This document shows, in pieces, positions 46,963-58,243 of a DNA stretch of 64,000 nucleotides. The notes beneath the pieces were generated by a model, which saw nothing but the letters and a program-made list of their open reading frames with translations, was not told where the DNA came from and did no database searches. How positions within the stretch are numbered: the stretch's first letter is position 1; the number at the start of each line of letters is the position of its first letter. Source of the DNA: Wurfbainia villosa (Eukaryota; Streptophyta; Magnoliopsida; Zingiberales; Zingiberaceae); NCBI GenBank assembly GCA_025175895.1, contig CM045989.1:133313272-133377271 (forward strand). Reading direction: 5' to 3'. The position numbers were made by a program, and so were the translations under genes.

Positions 46963-48976
46963 ATGTTTCATCTTCCTTTCTTTAGTTATCTTCATCCCTT
47001 CCGCCTTCTCGTCTCCTTTTTCTGCATCTGTTCTTCTTTCCGCCGCCATCTTCCAGTGCCCCCACTCATCCCCTTCAGCACTTTCCTTCCTTCTCCAACG
47101 GACAGGATGCATTCCTCTTTCTTCCGCGAAATAGCAAGTCGTTACCCACGAATCAAACGGGGTGATGGTCAGCCGCCAGCTTCATCTTCGCCTTCACCCC
47201 CGTCTACCACCGTCCCCCCTATCACATATCTACTTTCTCCTCCACCTCCGTCTGAAACACCTGCTACATCCACCCCATGCGAAACTGCAATAATCAGCCC
47301 ATCCTCCTCCCCTGTGCAACCGACAAACCCTAACTCTCCCCTTTCCTTCCACCCCGCCTCGGGTATGCAGGCGTCGCCTCCTCCCTCATCACAACCCGAA
47401 GATGATTCTAGGGAGATCGTGCGTCCATGTCAGCCAACCGTCGATACCTGTGCATCCTTGCCTTCTTTTTCCCCAGAACACACTTCCATCTTTGAACCCA
47501 TGGTAATTGACATTTCCCCACTGCCTATTTCCCCTTCCGTCTATCGCCTGAAGAGCTCTTCACCTCCTATGGGCACCATCCCATCTCCTTCTACTTCTCG
47601 CCTTCCCAACGAAGGCTCCTCCAGCCCTATGCTCATCATATCATCCTCTCCGGATTCCTCGCCAAGCCAATTCCCTTTCGCAACCTCTGATGTGCCCACC
47701 TCACCACCAGCCATAGCACACTTTCCCCCTCCTGCTCCCGATTCTTTGCCCCCAGCTTCTACCCCGGTGAGCCTTCTGGCCAGTGCTCCTCCTTCTCTCC
47801 CCTTCGAACCCCCGCCTCAACCTATGGCTACCACCCCTATTCTTCCTCTTATCAGTGAACCCCCACCTTCGGTATCGTCCGCCCTCTCTTCTTCCCTTTC
47901 CCCCCGGAGTCTTCGAATCTTGAATTTAGAAGAACTGGCTCCCCAGATGGAAGGCTTGCACCATGCTCTAGAATTGGTATGTTTCTTCAATCAACTTCTT
48001 TAACTTTTCTTACTGTATGATTTCCTTTCAACAACCAGCGTACAAGCCCTGACCAACTATCAAGAGTTAGATCGCTCCCTCCAACAATATCGAGCTCAAT
48101 CTCTAAAGTTGGAACAGCAACAACAGGAGGATTTGATGGCTGCTCAAGATCGAGAGCGCCTCTTATTGCAACAACTGCAGCAATGTCAGGAACAAGCGAG
48201 AGCTCATTTATCGACACGAAAGATGTCGAGACTATAGCGGCGGCGCCGGGAGCGGCAACAGCTTACAGAATGGCCCTCAATCACAGAGGATGTTGGTGAC
48301 CCAATTTGACATGGAGGTCTCCCCTTCTCCAGAACTAATAAGCCTTAGAGCACAGGTAACAGAACTCCTTCAAGATAAGCAGCGAGACTCTGACCTTATC
48401 GCCCGTCTGCGTGTCCAGCACCAGAAAACAGAGGACAAAATAGGAAACCTCCGCACTCGCCTGTGCAAGAAGGTACAAGAAAACTCCTCTCTCATAACTT
48501 CTAGGGCGCATGCTCATGCCCGTATACGCAGGCAGAAAACTTCCCTCCAGAGGCTGGGCACTAAGCTTATCCGCACCAGATCCTACTTCGAGGTGGTAGA
48601 GGGGATTTCAGCCTCAATGCGCTAGAATATGATGGACATGACGAACCTGATCCAGCAGGATCAGACTTCCCGAGCCGATGATATCTCCGTCCTAGCAGAT
48701 GCTATTATGGAAGTGTCCCGGCGTTATAGTGACATACGCCGAACCCTTCGGGAGCAACAAGAGAAATGTCACAGGCTTCATCGGGATCGGAGTCATGACC
48801 GCCCGAACCGACAGGAGCGATTAACCATCCTACTGTGCGCCACCTATCAAGACAGGTTTAATGAGGCGGTTCGACAGTACGTCGATCAAGGGCTTCCCCC
48901 AGCGAACCATCCCACTTTTTCTTTAAATTGGGAGACCGACTTCCGACGTTATCCCCCCGATCGATTTAAGCTGTAA
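46963..48976 (+). pseudogene. Tat antisense ORF b: Pro/Ser-rich with coiled-coil C-terminus
   Basis: The first exon (46963-47976) is a 338-codon Pro/Ser-rich stretch ending LNLEELAPQMEGLHHALEL, the same end as in the older copy at 17070-17135. A GTATGTTTC donor at 47977 and an acceptor near 48038 are inferred; the acceptor side is out of frame by one, so this copy is damaged. A Gln-rich coiled coil follows (NYQELDRSLQQYRAQSLKLE) and stops at 48236. In the next frame 48290-48976 continues the coiled coil, with a stop at 48623-48625, to the end ATYQDRFNEAVRQYVDQGLP. The polypeptide faces the integrase gene (ends 49165) tail to tail. Its function is unknown. Confidence 0.7.
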
Positions 48977-49164
48977 TATGATGTATTGCTCCAGGACGCA
49001 ATCCCTTTGTTATCTTCTTTTCTTCTTTATAATTTTCTATAAGGACTACAGCATTATTATGAATCACTCAAACTCAGATGCGGTTCATATCTAATTAATA
49101 CAACAAATTATCAAGTACATCCCCTCGAGGGCCCTTCAACTCCTTTTCTCTTATCCATCCTTTC

Positions 49165-50322
49165 TTATACAGTATGGAAAGGTTTCAAGTGAATAGCGTT
49201 CCACGGTCGTGGAAATTCTTTGCCCTGATCGTCCTTTAGATAATATGTCGACCCAGCTACGCGACGCGTCACTTCATAGGGCCCTTCCCAATTTGGAGCT
49301 AACTTGCCCGGATCTCCCGCAGGATTAACTTTCCGTAGAACCCAATCTCCCTCCTGAAATCTTCGGGGCATCACCTTCTTATTAAAGGCTTACTATACCC
49401 TCTGCTTGTAAAACTCTGCTCGTCTTCGTGCCATCTCCCTCTTTTCTTCCACCAAGTCCAACTCAGTGCTTCGAATAATTTGGTTCTGCTCCGTCTCGTA
49501 CATTTCCATTCGGGCGCTACTTAAGAGGGCTTCGACCGGAATAACGGCCTCCATCCCATATACCAAACTGAACAGAGTTTCTCTCGTCGCAGCTTTGGGT
49601 GTGGTTCGATAGGCCCACAAGATTCCAGGTAGCTCTTCTACCCAGTTCCCCCTCTGAGCCCCCAATTTGGTCTTCAACCCTTGAATAAGAATCCTATTAG
49701 TGACTTCAACTTGCCTGTTGGCTTGGGGATAGGCTACTGAAGTAAAAGCTTGCTGGATATTGAGGCTTTGTCACCATTCTTTAATTTTCTTGCCCTGGAA
49801 TTGTCGTCCATTATCACTGACTATCCTCTGAGGAATACCATATCGACAAACGATATTCTGCCATAGGAATCGTATTACAGCATTCTCAGTAATTTTGGCA
49901 AGAGGCTCTACTTCTACCCATTTGGAGAAGTAATCTACGGCCACCAATAAAAATTTCTTCTGCAAAGGTGCCACAGGCATCGGGCCCACTATATCCATTC
50001 TCCATTGATCAAAAGGGCATGAAGCGACCACAACTTTCATTAATTCAGCCGGCCGTTCGGACCGATTGTTATGCTTTTGACAAGCTGGGCAAGTTTGCAC
50101 TATACGAGCGGCATCTTGTTGGAGGGTAGGCCAAAAATATCCTGCTAATAGGGCCTTCCTGGCTAAAGCTCTTCCCCCCAGATGATTACTGCAGCAACCT
50201 TCATAAATTTCCCGGAGTACCCATTCAGCGTCTTCACTTCCCAAACACTTCAATAAGGGCTGTCCGAAAGATGTTTTATATAAGTCTCCATTCAAGAGGG
50301 TGAATCGTCTGGCTCTGTCCAT
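49165..50322 (-). pseudogene. Tat integrase
   Basis: The zinc region reads REIYEGCCSNHLGGRALARK and TCPACQKHNN; the first His of the HHCC motif appears as Tyr. The core has MDIVGPMPVAP, LLVAVDYFSKWVEVEPLAK and QRIVSDNGRQFQG (two Asp). After a stop at 49771-49773 the frame continues to the third residue (QVEVTNRIL). The C-terminal part reads NWVEELPGILWAYRTTPKAA, then two consecutive stops at about 49390, then RRFQEGDWVLRKVNPAGD and the end at 49165. All parts are in one frame. It cuts and joins element cDNA to host DNA; this copy is inactivated. Confidence 0.88.
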
Positions 50323-50870
50323 TAAAGCAGATGTCGCTCCTTTTTCTTCAGGGACCTTTCCATGCTATAAATAAGCTATGATGTCGGTCCTCCAATCAGG
50401 GATTGGGTCTGGTTCGGGTGCTGCTTCCTCCACAATGCATATCGCTAAGGAAGTAGGGATTTTCACATGGACCGTTTCCAATGATTTCACTCCTTCCATA
50501 GCGCTAGCCACCCGAGCCAATTCATCTGCCTTCCCGTTACTCTCCCTTGGAATTTGCTTCAAGAGGACTTGCTTTTCTTTCTCGAAAGCTTTCAAATACT
50601 TGTGCAACCTTTCTTCCCGAACCGCGAAAGAACCTTGAAGTTGTGATATCACCAGCTGGGAATCCGAATGGATTATAATTGAAGAAGTCCCTACCACCTT
50701 GGCAGTCTGCAATCCCACTAGAATGACTTCATACTCCGCCTCATTGCGTACGACTATGCGGGTCTCCTCTTTATCAGGGGAAATTAACAAAACACCAACA
50801 CCGCTACCCGTAGATCCTGAAGAACCATCTACAAATATGTTCCATGCATATGATCCTTCCTCTTTTGTTG
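50323..50870 (-). pseudogene. Tat archaeal-type RNase H
   Basis: It begins near 50852 with IFVDGSSGSTGSGVGVLLIS, followed by NEAEYEVI and IIHSDSQLVISQLQG, showing the catalytic-type D-E-D residues, and ends KADELARVASAMEG. Compared with the older copy (19746-20213), seven residues before NEAEYE are missing, an in-frame 21-bp deletion. A frameshift separates it from the upstream RT frame at about 50840-50870. The extra RNase H is characteristic of Tat elements. Confidence 0.85.
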
Positions 50871-52469
50871 ACGCACCATCTTCCGAGCCAAAAGGTACTT
50901 CACAAAAGTCGTGGCGCTGGCCTTGATAACGGTTCGGGGTTGGTAGTGAATGTCATATTCACTTAATTCTACCCCCCATTTAGCCAACCTTCCGAAGAAG
51001 TTGGGCTTAGTGACGACCTTACCCAGTTCACTGTGAGTTAAAACAGTGATGGGATGAGCCAGGAAGTATGGTCTCAATTTGCAGGCAATCAAAACCAGAA
51101 TATACGCTAGCTTCTCTAGCTCGGTATAACGGGATTTAGCTCCCTTCAGAATATGGTTGGTATAATAAATAGGATGTTGATGAGAGCCTTCTTGTTTCAG
51201 TAACACCGAACTAATAGCTCCCTCCGAGACAGCCAAATACATCCATAATGGTTCTCCAGCCGCTGGTTTGGCTAACAGTGGGAGCCTAGCCAAATATTCC
51301 TTCAACTCCTGGAAAGCTTGCTCGCATTGATCGTCCCACTGAAATTTGGTAGCTTTACGCAGAATCTTGAAGAAAGGTAACCCTTTGTCCGCCGATCTGG
51401 CTATGAATCGGGATAAAGAAACAATCCTGCCTACCAACTTTTGAGTCTCTCGCAAGTTAGTGGGTGACTTCATATTGCACAGTGCTTGCACCTTCTCGGG
51501 GTTAGCCTGCAACCCTTTCTCAGTTACTATATACCCCAAGAATTTGCCGCTTTTTACCCCGAACAGGCATTTTTTAGGGTTCAGCTTCATATTATACCGT
51601 CTCAGTGTAGCGAAGGTTTCATTTAAATCCTTGACCAAATCCCGAGTGGTTTTTGATTTGACTAGGATGTCATCCACGTAAACTTCCACATTTTTCCTTT
51701 TCTGCTCCGCAAAAATCTTGTCCATGAGTCGCTGATAGGTGGCCCCTGCATTCTTTAAACCGAAGGGCATTACCACATAAGCGTACAACCCTCCTGCCGT
51801 CACAAAGCTAACCCTCTTTTGATCTTCTTTAGCCAAGGGTATTTGATGGTATCCTTGGTATGCATCCATCAAGGACACCACTTCATATCCTACAGTAGAA
51901 TCTACCAACTGATCAATACGAGGCAAGGGGTAGCAGTCTTTAGGGCACGCTTTATTCAAATCACGAAAGTCAATACACATTCTCCACTGCCCAGAAAGCT
52001 TGGGGACCAAGACTACATTGGAGACCCACTCAGGAAATTGGATTTCCTTCACATGACCCGCCTTTAATAATTTGTCCACTTCCTTGGCTATGACCTTGTC
52101 CTTCTCAGGTCCAAAGTGTCGCCGCTTCTGTTGGACGGGTCAGACTCCTCTGGTTATGTTGAGATGGTGTTCAGTCACATGAGGGTTAATCCCCGTGAGA
52201 TCATGCACATCTCCTGCAAAGATGTCTTCGTTCTTCTTCAAGCAGGCCACCAGCTCCTCCTTGGCCTCCAACTGCTGCGCCACCCGTGTGGTTTTTCCCG
52301 GAGCTATTTCCACCAGCTCTCCTTCCTCTATTTTGTCTGCTTTGGGGAGGGATTCTTCCAGGATGCAGACATCAGAAATGATGATAGCTTTCCCTTTGAG
52401 ATCATCGATTCGGGCCTTCTTCTGGTCATCCCGAACCATCTGCACATAATGACTCTGGCGCGTATACAT
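50871..52469 (-). pseudogene. Tat reverse transcriptase and degenerate RNase H
   Basis: The frame runs from 52469 with one stop at 52140-52142. RT motifs are WRMCIDFRDLNKACPKDCYP, SLMDAYQGYHQIPLAKEDQK, YAYVVMPFGLKNAGATYQRL and the active site VEVYVDDILVKSK (both Asp kept, about 51665-51690), then CLFGVKSGKFLGYIVTEKGL. The following gypsy RNase H reads LWMYLAVSEGAISSVLLKQ, where Ala-Val replaces the usual Asp-Ala, so its first catalytic Asp is absent, as known for Tat elements. RYTELEKLAYILVLIACKLR and ELSEYDIHYQPRTVIKA follow. The RT core, 52079-50829, is unbroken (416 codons). Confidence 0.9.
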
Positions 52470-52499
52470 TCCCCTCGGACTTCCCCCACCAACTGTCCA

Positions 52500-52813
52500 A
52501 CTGGGAATTTCAACTTCTAGTGGTACGGGAAAGCCACCGCCTGAAAAATAGTAAGGAAAGGACGACCAAGAATGGCATTATAAGTGGACGGAGTGTCCAC
52601 GATGAGGAAAGGGATTATACTGGTTTTTTGACTGGGCTTTACGCCCAGTCGTGAAGCGATGAAATCGCCTATGGGGTGGACCACATGCCCTGCGAACCCA
52701 AAGAGGGGTGTGGTCACATCTTCTAGCTGGGCATTTCCCAGCTGCATCTGTCCAAAAGCTTCCTGGAAGAGGATATTGACAGAGCTTCCCGAGTCGACCA
52801 GCACCCTGGCCAC
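52500..52813 (-). pseudogene. Tat aspartic protease
   Basis: The domain reads ARVLVDSGSSVNILF (catalytic DSGSS, about 52800-52770), then VDTPSTYNAILGRPFL. It is in the same frame as the upstream gag. A frameshift between about 52517 and 52469 separates it from RT. It processes the Gag-Pol chain in the family. The domain itself looks complete. Confidence 0.87.
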
Positions 52814-52939
52814 TTCGTAATTGGCCAGGGATATTCGGATAACTAAGGCGTCCGTGTGGGACAGTAGGACACCTTGGAGATCTTCCGACCCGAATGAAAT
52901 GGGCGGTGCAGTTTGAACAGTCTAGTCAGTGATGATGGT

Positions 52940-54216
52940 CAGACTCTCCATGAGATGGGCGTATGACTTTCGCACCCGATTAGAGTCCCCGTCAGTGGGT
53001 CATCCGACTATGACATAGATAACCCCCAGTGTGGGAGCATTATTTAGATTGGATGAGGAGCCCTCACCTGATGGGCCTTCTTGAGAAACAACCTCCTGGG
53101 ACAACGTTTGGGGGAAAGTAATTTGCGGTTGTTGGTTATCTACACTGGCGGGCGTATTCTGGTCGTTGCCCTCGCCGTCCGGGTATGCGGTTCGGAGGTG
53201 CTCCAGCTCCTCCTGTAGCTTGAAACATCGGCCACTAGCGTGGCCGTACTCCATATGATATTGGCAGAAAAATGGGGCAGGGGGGTTACGGGGTATCCCC
53301 CTATATCCTAAGAGTCGCTGCAGTAGACCTTGTTGATCATAGAATTTCATCTCCCGCTCCTTCCAAGTCCTCGCGGGAGGAGGGCATCAGCGGCCATAAT
53401 TTGTAATGGCGGCGCAGGCGGCGCCTGTAACAATAGGAGGCCTAGGAGCCTCGATCGAAAGTCGCGCATATCCTCGGCGAGGGTACTTGAGTGGCGGCAG
53501 GGGCGAGTTCTTTTCGGCTAGGCTGCTGCGGCCACGTTTCTCTCCTCGCGGATGAATTGTTCCACGACTTAGCGACTCCTCATAGGCATTGGCGGACTCT
53601 CTCAAAGGAAGGCGAGGAAGGGGCCCTCATTCAGCCCGTGCGGAATAGCGACTTTGAAAGATTCTGATTTTGCAGAAGGAATACCCCTAGCTGCAGAGGT
53701 GAACTGGTAAAGATACCCTCTGAGTGATTCTGAGGGCCCCTGCGTGATGTGCATCAAGATAGCGGCGTCATGCTTATACACCTTACAACTGGCGAAATCC
53801 CGGCTGAACATCCCTTGAAAATCAGCGAAACGGGTGATGGATCCCAGGGGCAGAGTATTAAACTATTTTTGTGTCGAACCAGTTAAGGTGGTCCGGAAGA
53901 CTCGGCACTTGAGGACATCGGTATAACAGTGGAGCGAGGCCGCTCCATCGAACTACGATAGATGTTCTTCGGGTTCCGTCGAGCCATCATACTTGTCTAC
54001 TTGGGGATTCCGGAAGTAGGATGGGGGGATTTCAGAGAGGATGTTCATGGTAAAAGGACTGGGCTCATAAACCTCTGGAACCCTGATCGACCGACTTTCA
54101 CCCTGTTCTTCCCGTCGAGTCTGGGTTAAGGGTATAGTATTCTGAGGCGCTCGCCCTCCAGGTCCCTCTCCAGGCACTACTTCAACATTAATGGTTGCAC
54201 GAGATGGAGGAGGCAT
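52940..54216 (-). pseudogene. Tat gag
   Basis: Starts at ATG 54216 (MPPPSRATINVEVVPGEGPG). The Tat Gag core is clear: PQVDKYDGSTEPEEHLS, stop at 53953-53955, FDGAASLHCYTDVLKCRVFR, a second stop near 53864, FNTLPLGSITRFADFQGMFS, then QGPSESLRGYLYQFTSAARG. A frameshift near 53602 leads to LRESANAYEESLSRG. From 53350 the C-terminal part carries the Cys/His motif FFCQYHMEYGHASGRCFKLQ. It forms the virus-like particle in working elements. Two stops and one frameshift inactivate it. Confidence 0.87.
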
Positions 54217-54446
54217 TTCTGGGGGTAGACCTCGAGAAGAAGGTTCACCAGAGTGAGGATGAAGATATCATGTCCTTCTTCTTTCTCTAGTGAGGGTCTC
54301 AGTAACAGCGTCGTCCACTAGAGCCCTCAACTGTGATGGCAAAATGGTAATGGGGTTTTCCTCCGCTGCAGAGGCAACTGGCTGTTGTATCTCTTCTGGC
54401 TGCATCTCGACGTCTAGCTCAAATGTTTCCCACAGACGGCGCCAAC
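54217..54446 (-). promoter_or_regulatory. Tat leader with primer binding site
   Basis: On the - strand TTGGCGCCGTCTGTGGGAAA follows the 5' LTR by one base (about 54426-54445), the primer site form typical of Tat-type gypsy elements. The remaining 200 bases to the gag ATG have no feature I can support. Confidence 0.85.
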
Positions 54447-55487
54447 TGATGTGGCGAGGAAAATTTATTTACCTCCTTTCGATGTGACGAAGGTACGAAG
54501 GGAGCTTTTTAGGAGGTTCTCACAGGCCGCAACAGTGAAAATGAGAAGACGAAGCAAAGAAACACAAACCAACACAGGCAATGAAAACTAGAACACAGGA
54601 TATAACATGGTTCGGAATAAGTATTCCTATCCAACGGAGGTGAGCTCTCTCACCAGGGGCAGTGCCCAAGCACTTTCAACTATGAACGTCCTCCTTTCCG
54701 GAAAGAAAACTTCCCGAGGCGGAGGAGAAAACCTCTTATAGTTTAATCCCAATACAAGAAAGAGTACACGCAATGTAACAGCGGAGATCGCTATTCTCCT
54801 TCTCCGGCGAGGTAGTGATAACTCTCCTCCTCCTGCGTCTTCGTTTCTTGCTTGCTAGAATAATGCAGATCCCTTTTCCTTCTGTCCTCCTCCTCCTTTT
54901 TATCCTCCTTCTCTGATCCATCGCTACCTCGCGGGTTGTCCCCATCGTACACGTGGCCACTACATCCACCTGAAAAATAATTCTGTTACAGATACGAGGG
55001 GCGAAGGCTCCTCGGAATATTATGTGGGGACCTCTCCTTCTGTTACATGACACCTCCTCATCTATATTTCAGGAAACTAGGTTAGCCTGTCCCCCTCAAC
55101 CATCCACTTCTGGTGAAACTAACTTAGGTCTATAGCTCACGGATGGTATAGCCTTTGGGCTCCCCACCAGCCCGAACCCACTCTCCTTCTCCCCCCACCG
55201 AACGACCTCCGGACTGACTAGGCCGAGCCGATTCTTATCCATCCCGTCAGCCTCTAGGCTTATCTGGCCGAACCGATTTTGGCTTATTTCCTAACGAAGT
55301 GCCTCCCCCCGCCTTCGCTTTGCCGTGTCGATTACCTTCACTAGCTCTCCCACACCAATTATTTCAGGCGCTTGCGCCCGAATCGTTCCTCTCTTTTTTC
55401 TCCGCTGAACCCGCTAATTGGTTCGGGTAACACCTTGCCTGTGAGCCCTCCTATCTAGTTCATAGAGAAGAGGTAACGGCGGTATCA
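54447..55487 (-). repeat. 5' LTR of Tat element
   Basis: A 1041-bp partner of 39661-40676, next to the primer site. On the + strand it runs from TGATGTGGCG to GGTATCA. It has about 25 extra bases in a CpG-rich patch at 54930-55000. Confidence 0.92.
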
Positions 55488-55492
55488 CTGCA

Positions 55493-55709
55493 CTTTAACT
55501 TCGCACTCCGACAAAGTTCTCACACTAGAATGCCTCTTCACCTCTCTTGTACTTGGCCTTCTTTATATCTTTAGATGTCTCGTTCCTTGGATGCACACTC
55601 CTTTTTAAAATAAGTGTTTTGTATGGTTGCAACATTGCACGAAGTTCCGTGCATACACTTCGTGCAATGCGTGCACATCATGCATGCAGCAGTTAAGAAA
55701 TTGCTTTCA
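55493..55709 (-). repeat. 5' LTR of old copia element, second segment
   Basis: It continues 39410-39660 after removal of the Tat element. It matches 25337-25553 with scattered substitutions and ends TTGCTTTCA before the duplication GCTAC. It keeps the GCACGAAGT...ACTTCGTGC inverted repeat. Confidence 0.92.
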
Positions 55710-55714
55710 GCTAC

Positions 55715-57480
55715 TACAATAATATTATTTTAATTGTTACACATTGCACTGGCTATAACACATAGTGGTTAATCATAGTTACTACTACAACAATATTAGA
55801 AGATACAATATTATAGCACAGTGCAGCAGTTAGTCATAGTTGATATAACAACTTTAAAGTAGCTTCAGGGTTAACTTAATTAGTAAATATAAAAAAATAA
55901 TTTTTAATGGATAGAAATTAATTTTAAAAGAGATTATGACTCTGAACTATCGATCGATTTTCTTTTTTATATTTGTCATCTAAATTCTTAATTTATCTTC
56001 TCTATTAATAAGAACTACTGGAAGAGAACGCTAATATAACGACTCTATATTTTATAACAACTCTAAGAATATTTCAGAATAAAACATACGATGAGATACC
56101 CATTTGATGATTTTTATAAATGGGATGCCTATTTAATGATTCCTTAAATATGGAGTCTTTTTTTTTCCCTTGCTTACCTCTTTAAAATATTATTTTATGA
56201 AAAAAAAAAAGTCTAAAAACTGATAGGGAAGACCCTGACATTAATTATTCCCATTGTTTTGGCTATCGCGTTGCTAATATTTTAAAAATTAGATAATATG
56301 TAAAACTATTGGGTTATTCAATAAAATTAGTTTAATTAATTAATAGAAAATAATATATAAACGTAATTATGCTTTAAGAAAACTACCTATAATAATTCAA
56401 CAAATGATTAAGAAGACTAAAAAGTAATTAATAATAAATAATTAATTGTTAGCTCTATCACAATTGATCAGGTTACGGTGCAATAGTAGAACATCTAATT
56501 TGATTTTCAAATATTTACAATTTAATTTTCAGCTACGGTGAATTTATAAATTTTTCTTCTAAATGGAATAATAAATCATGAATATATATTGAGACTATCT
56601 ACACAAGTGCCTTTTAATTTACTTTGATAATTAATAAAAAAAAGTTGTGAGATTGAATCGTTCATTTCCAAAATTAATCAAGCATTTAAATATTCAATGC
56701 TAATCAAAAATAAATAAATAATGGAATAATTGATTGTTACACTGAAGTAATCTTCAGCCTTTCCATGGGTAGTAAGAACTTGAGCTCAACACTCGGTTCA
56801 ATGTTTTAAAAAAACAAACAAACAAACAATATAGTGCATGATATTCTCTAATAAAAAATAGTTACTTTGTCTTTATTGTATGGTTGTTATATTTTTAATG
56901 GAATATAATTGACTATTATACAAACTCTAGAGAATACATTTCTTAGCCAAATAATGTTGAACTAAATTTGAGACTTGTCAAATTACGTCTAAGCCTCTCG
57001 ACTATGAATATTTTAGCCTCCACTTCCTCTCTACCAGAATTTATCTAATAAGTAAAAGATATTGACAATTTCTTATTTAAGTTTGTTGGTACGTAGCTAA
57101 AGATAAATAAAAAATTATTGAATTTAAAAAATTTAAACTTATTTAGTCTATCGAGATAAGTCTGACATGTTAATTAACAGTTAATCGTAAAAGATTGAAA
57201 TCGTCAATCTAACTGTCTCCATCAGCTTGTCCCACATTCATTGTGAGGGTCCTATGAACCTTGACGTGATGGTCAAGATACATAGAGATCATCTGAATCG
57301 ACCTCCTTTGAAATCGATTCATATTTTATCCGTAAGCACCGTCGTATCTTAGCCACCACGCCATCCTCATAGGATTGATAGTTAGCAATACTAAATTAGA
57401 AGTTTGAGCTATCGAGTTAGATTGATTTGAATGTGAAAATAAGAATGGAATGAGTTTGATTGTAGATTGAAATAGAAATA
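55715..57480. other. AT-rich intergenic DNA
   Basis: No gene, RNA or well-defined mobile element seen. There are many A/T runs and short frames only. Confidence 0.6.
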
Positions 57481-57499
57481 AATTTAGTCATTCTAATAA

Positions 57500-58100
57500 T
57501 ATTATTTGGTTTATAAATTCGGAACGGAGGCAGAGGCGATGCGAGTGTCATCGTCAATGGGCAACAGCACCGTCGACGACACCATCGGTGCCCATCGTCG
57601 GCCTCTATTAGCCGTCGATGACCATCGACCGTGGACGACACCGTCGTCGATTGTCGACCATCAGCCACCAACGCTCGATGGGCGACGATCGGTGATCGAC
57701 GATCGACGATCACCGTCAATTGACGATCGCCAACGACCGACGACCATCGCCTGGTGGGCGACGGGCTACGATCTGCGAGCTGCGATCGATGGGCCACGGC
57801 AGGCGACAAATGACAAACGATGAGCTGCGGTTGGTGGGCTACGACCGACAGGCAACGGTGGACGGCGAGCCGCAAGCGACGAGCTGCGGTCGGCAGGCTA
57901 TGACCGATGGGCGACGGTGGATGGCGGACGACGGACGATCAGCGGACGATCGACGGGTGGCGGCCGATTGGCGATGAGTGGCAAGCGAAGCGGACAGCAT
58001 CTGCGGCACGCGATCGGCGGATCACGATGATGATCACGATCGATGGGCGACAACCAACAAATGACGACGGACAACAACGAACAACGACGGATTAATGGGA
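57500..58100. repeat. GC-rich CGATCG/CGACG low-complexity patch
   Basis: About 600 bases built of short diverged words such as CGATGGGCGACG, CGATCGACGATC and GGGCTACGA/GAGCTGCGA, in sharp contrast to the AT-rich surroundings. Both strands stay open for 60-150 codons because of the biased words, but the predicted peptides are low complexity. Flanks show a weak inverted similarity (GAAAATAAGAATGG near 57433; its approximate complement near 58175-58200), so a non-autonomous DNA transposon with a repetitive core is possible. Confidence 0.55.
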
Positions 58101-58243
58101 ATGAAATCCAAACTCAATTGAGAAATGATTTTTAAATCTCATTTCTAGATCCATTAATCAAATACTTTATATAATTTCAGTTCTTATTTTTTTCATTTTA
58201 AATCCATCAACTAAACGACGACACTGAGCTAGTATCAAAGGCT

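Larger units (their letters stand above)
39661..55487 (-). mobile_element. Tat-lineage Ty3/gypsy retrotransposon with antisense ORFs
   Basis: LTRs at 39661-40676 and 54447-55487; target duplication CTGCA at 39656-39660 and 55488-55492. On the - strand: 5' LTR, primer site TTGGCGCC, gag, protease, RT, degenerate RNase H, archaeal RNase H, integrase (ends 49165), then an 8-kb region before the 3' LTR. That region carries genes on the opposite (+) strand and a 111-bp minisatellite. Dual RNase H and a long 3' region with antisense ORFs are known features of Tat elements (Retand/Grande-like). About 7 differences in the first 135 LTR bases, nearly all transitions, make it fairly young. Coding frames have several stops and a few frameshifts. 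Confidence 0.93.
25085..55709 (-). mobile_element. Old Ty1/copia LTR retrotransposon, split by three nested insertions
   Basis: LTR copies lie at 25085-25553 and, split in two, at 39410-39660 plus 55493-55709. The target duplication GCTAC is at 25080-25084 and 55710-55714. Without the inserts (28618-29330, 31242-36665, 39661-55487) the element is about 8.6 kb. Order on the - strand: 5' LTR, primer site, 1.4-kb leader, extra ORF, gag, protease, integrase, RT, RNase H, repeat-rich 3' region, 3' LTR. Roughly 20 differences in the first 160 aligned LTR bases mark it as the oldest of the intact-ended elements in this block. All ORFs contain stops. Confidence 0.9.

Noticed and set aside
57417..57977. 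Overlapping long ORFs on both strands in the GC-rich patch
   Set aside because: Low-complexity word repeats keep many frames open; predicted peptides have no domain.
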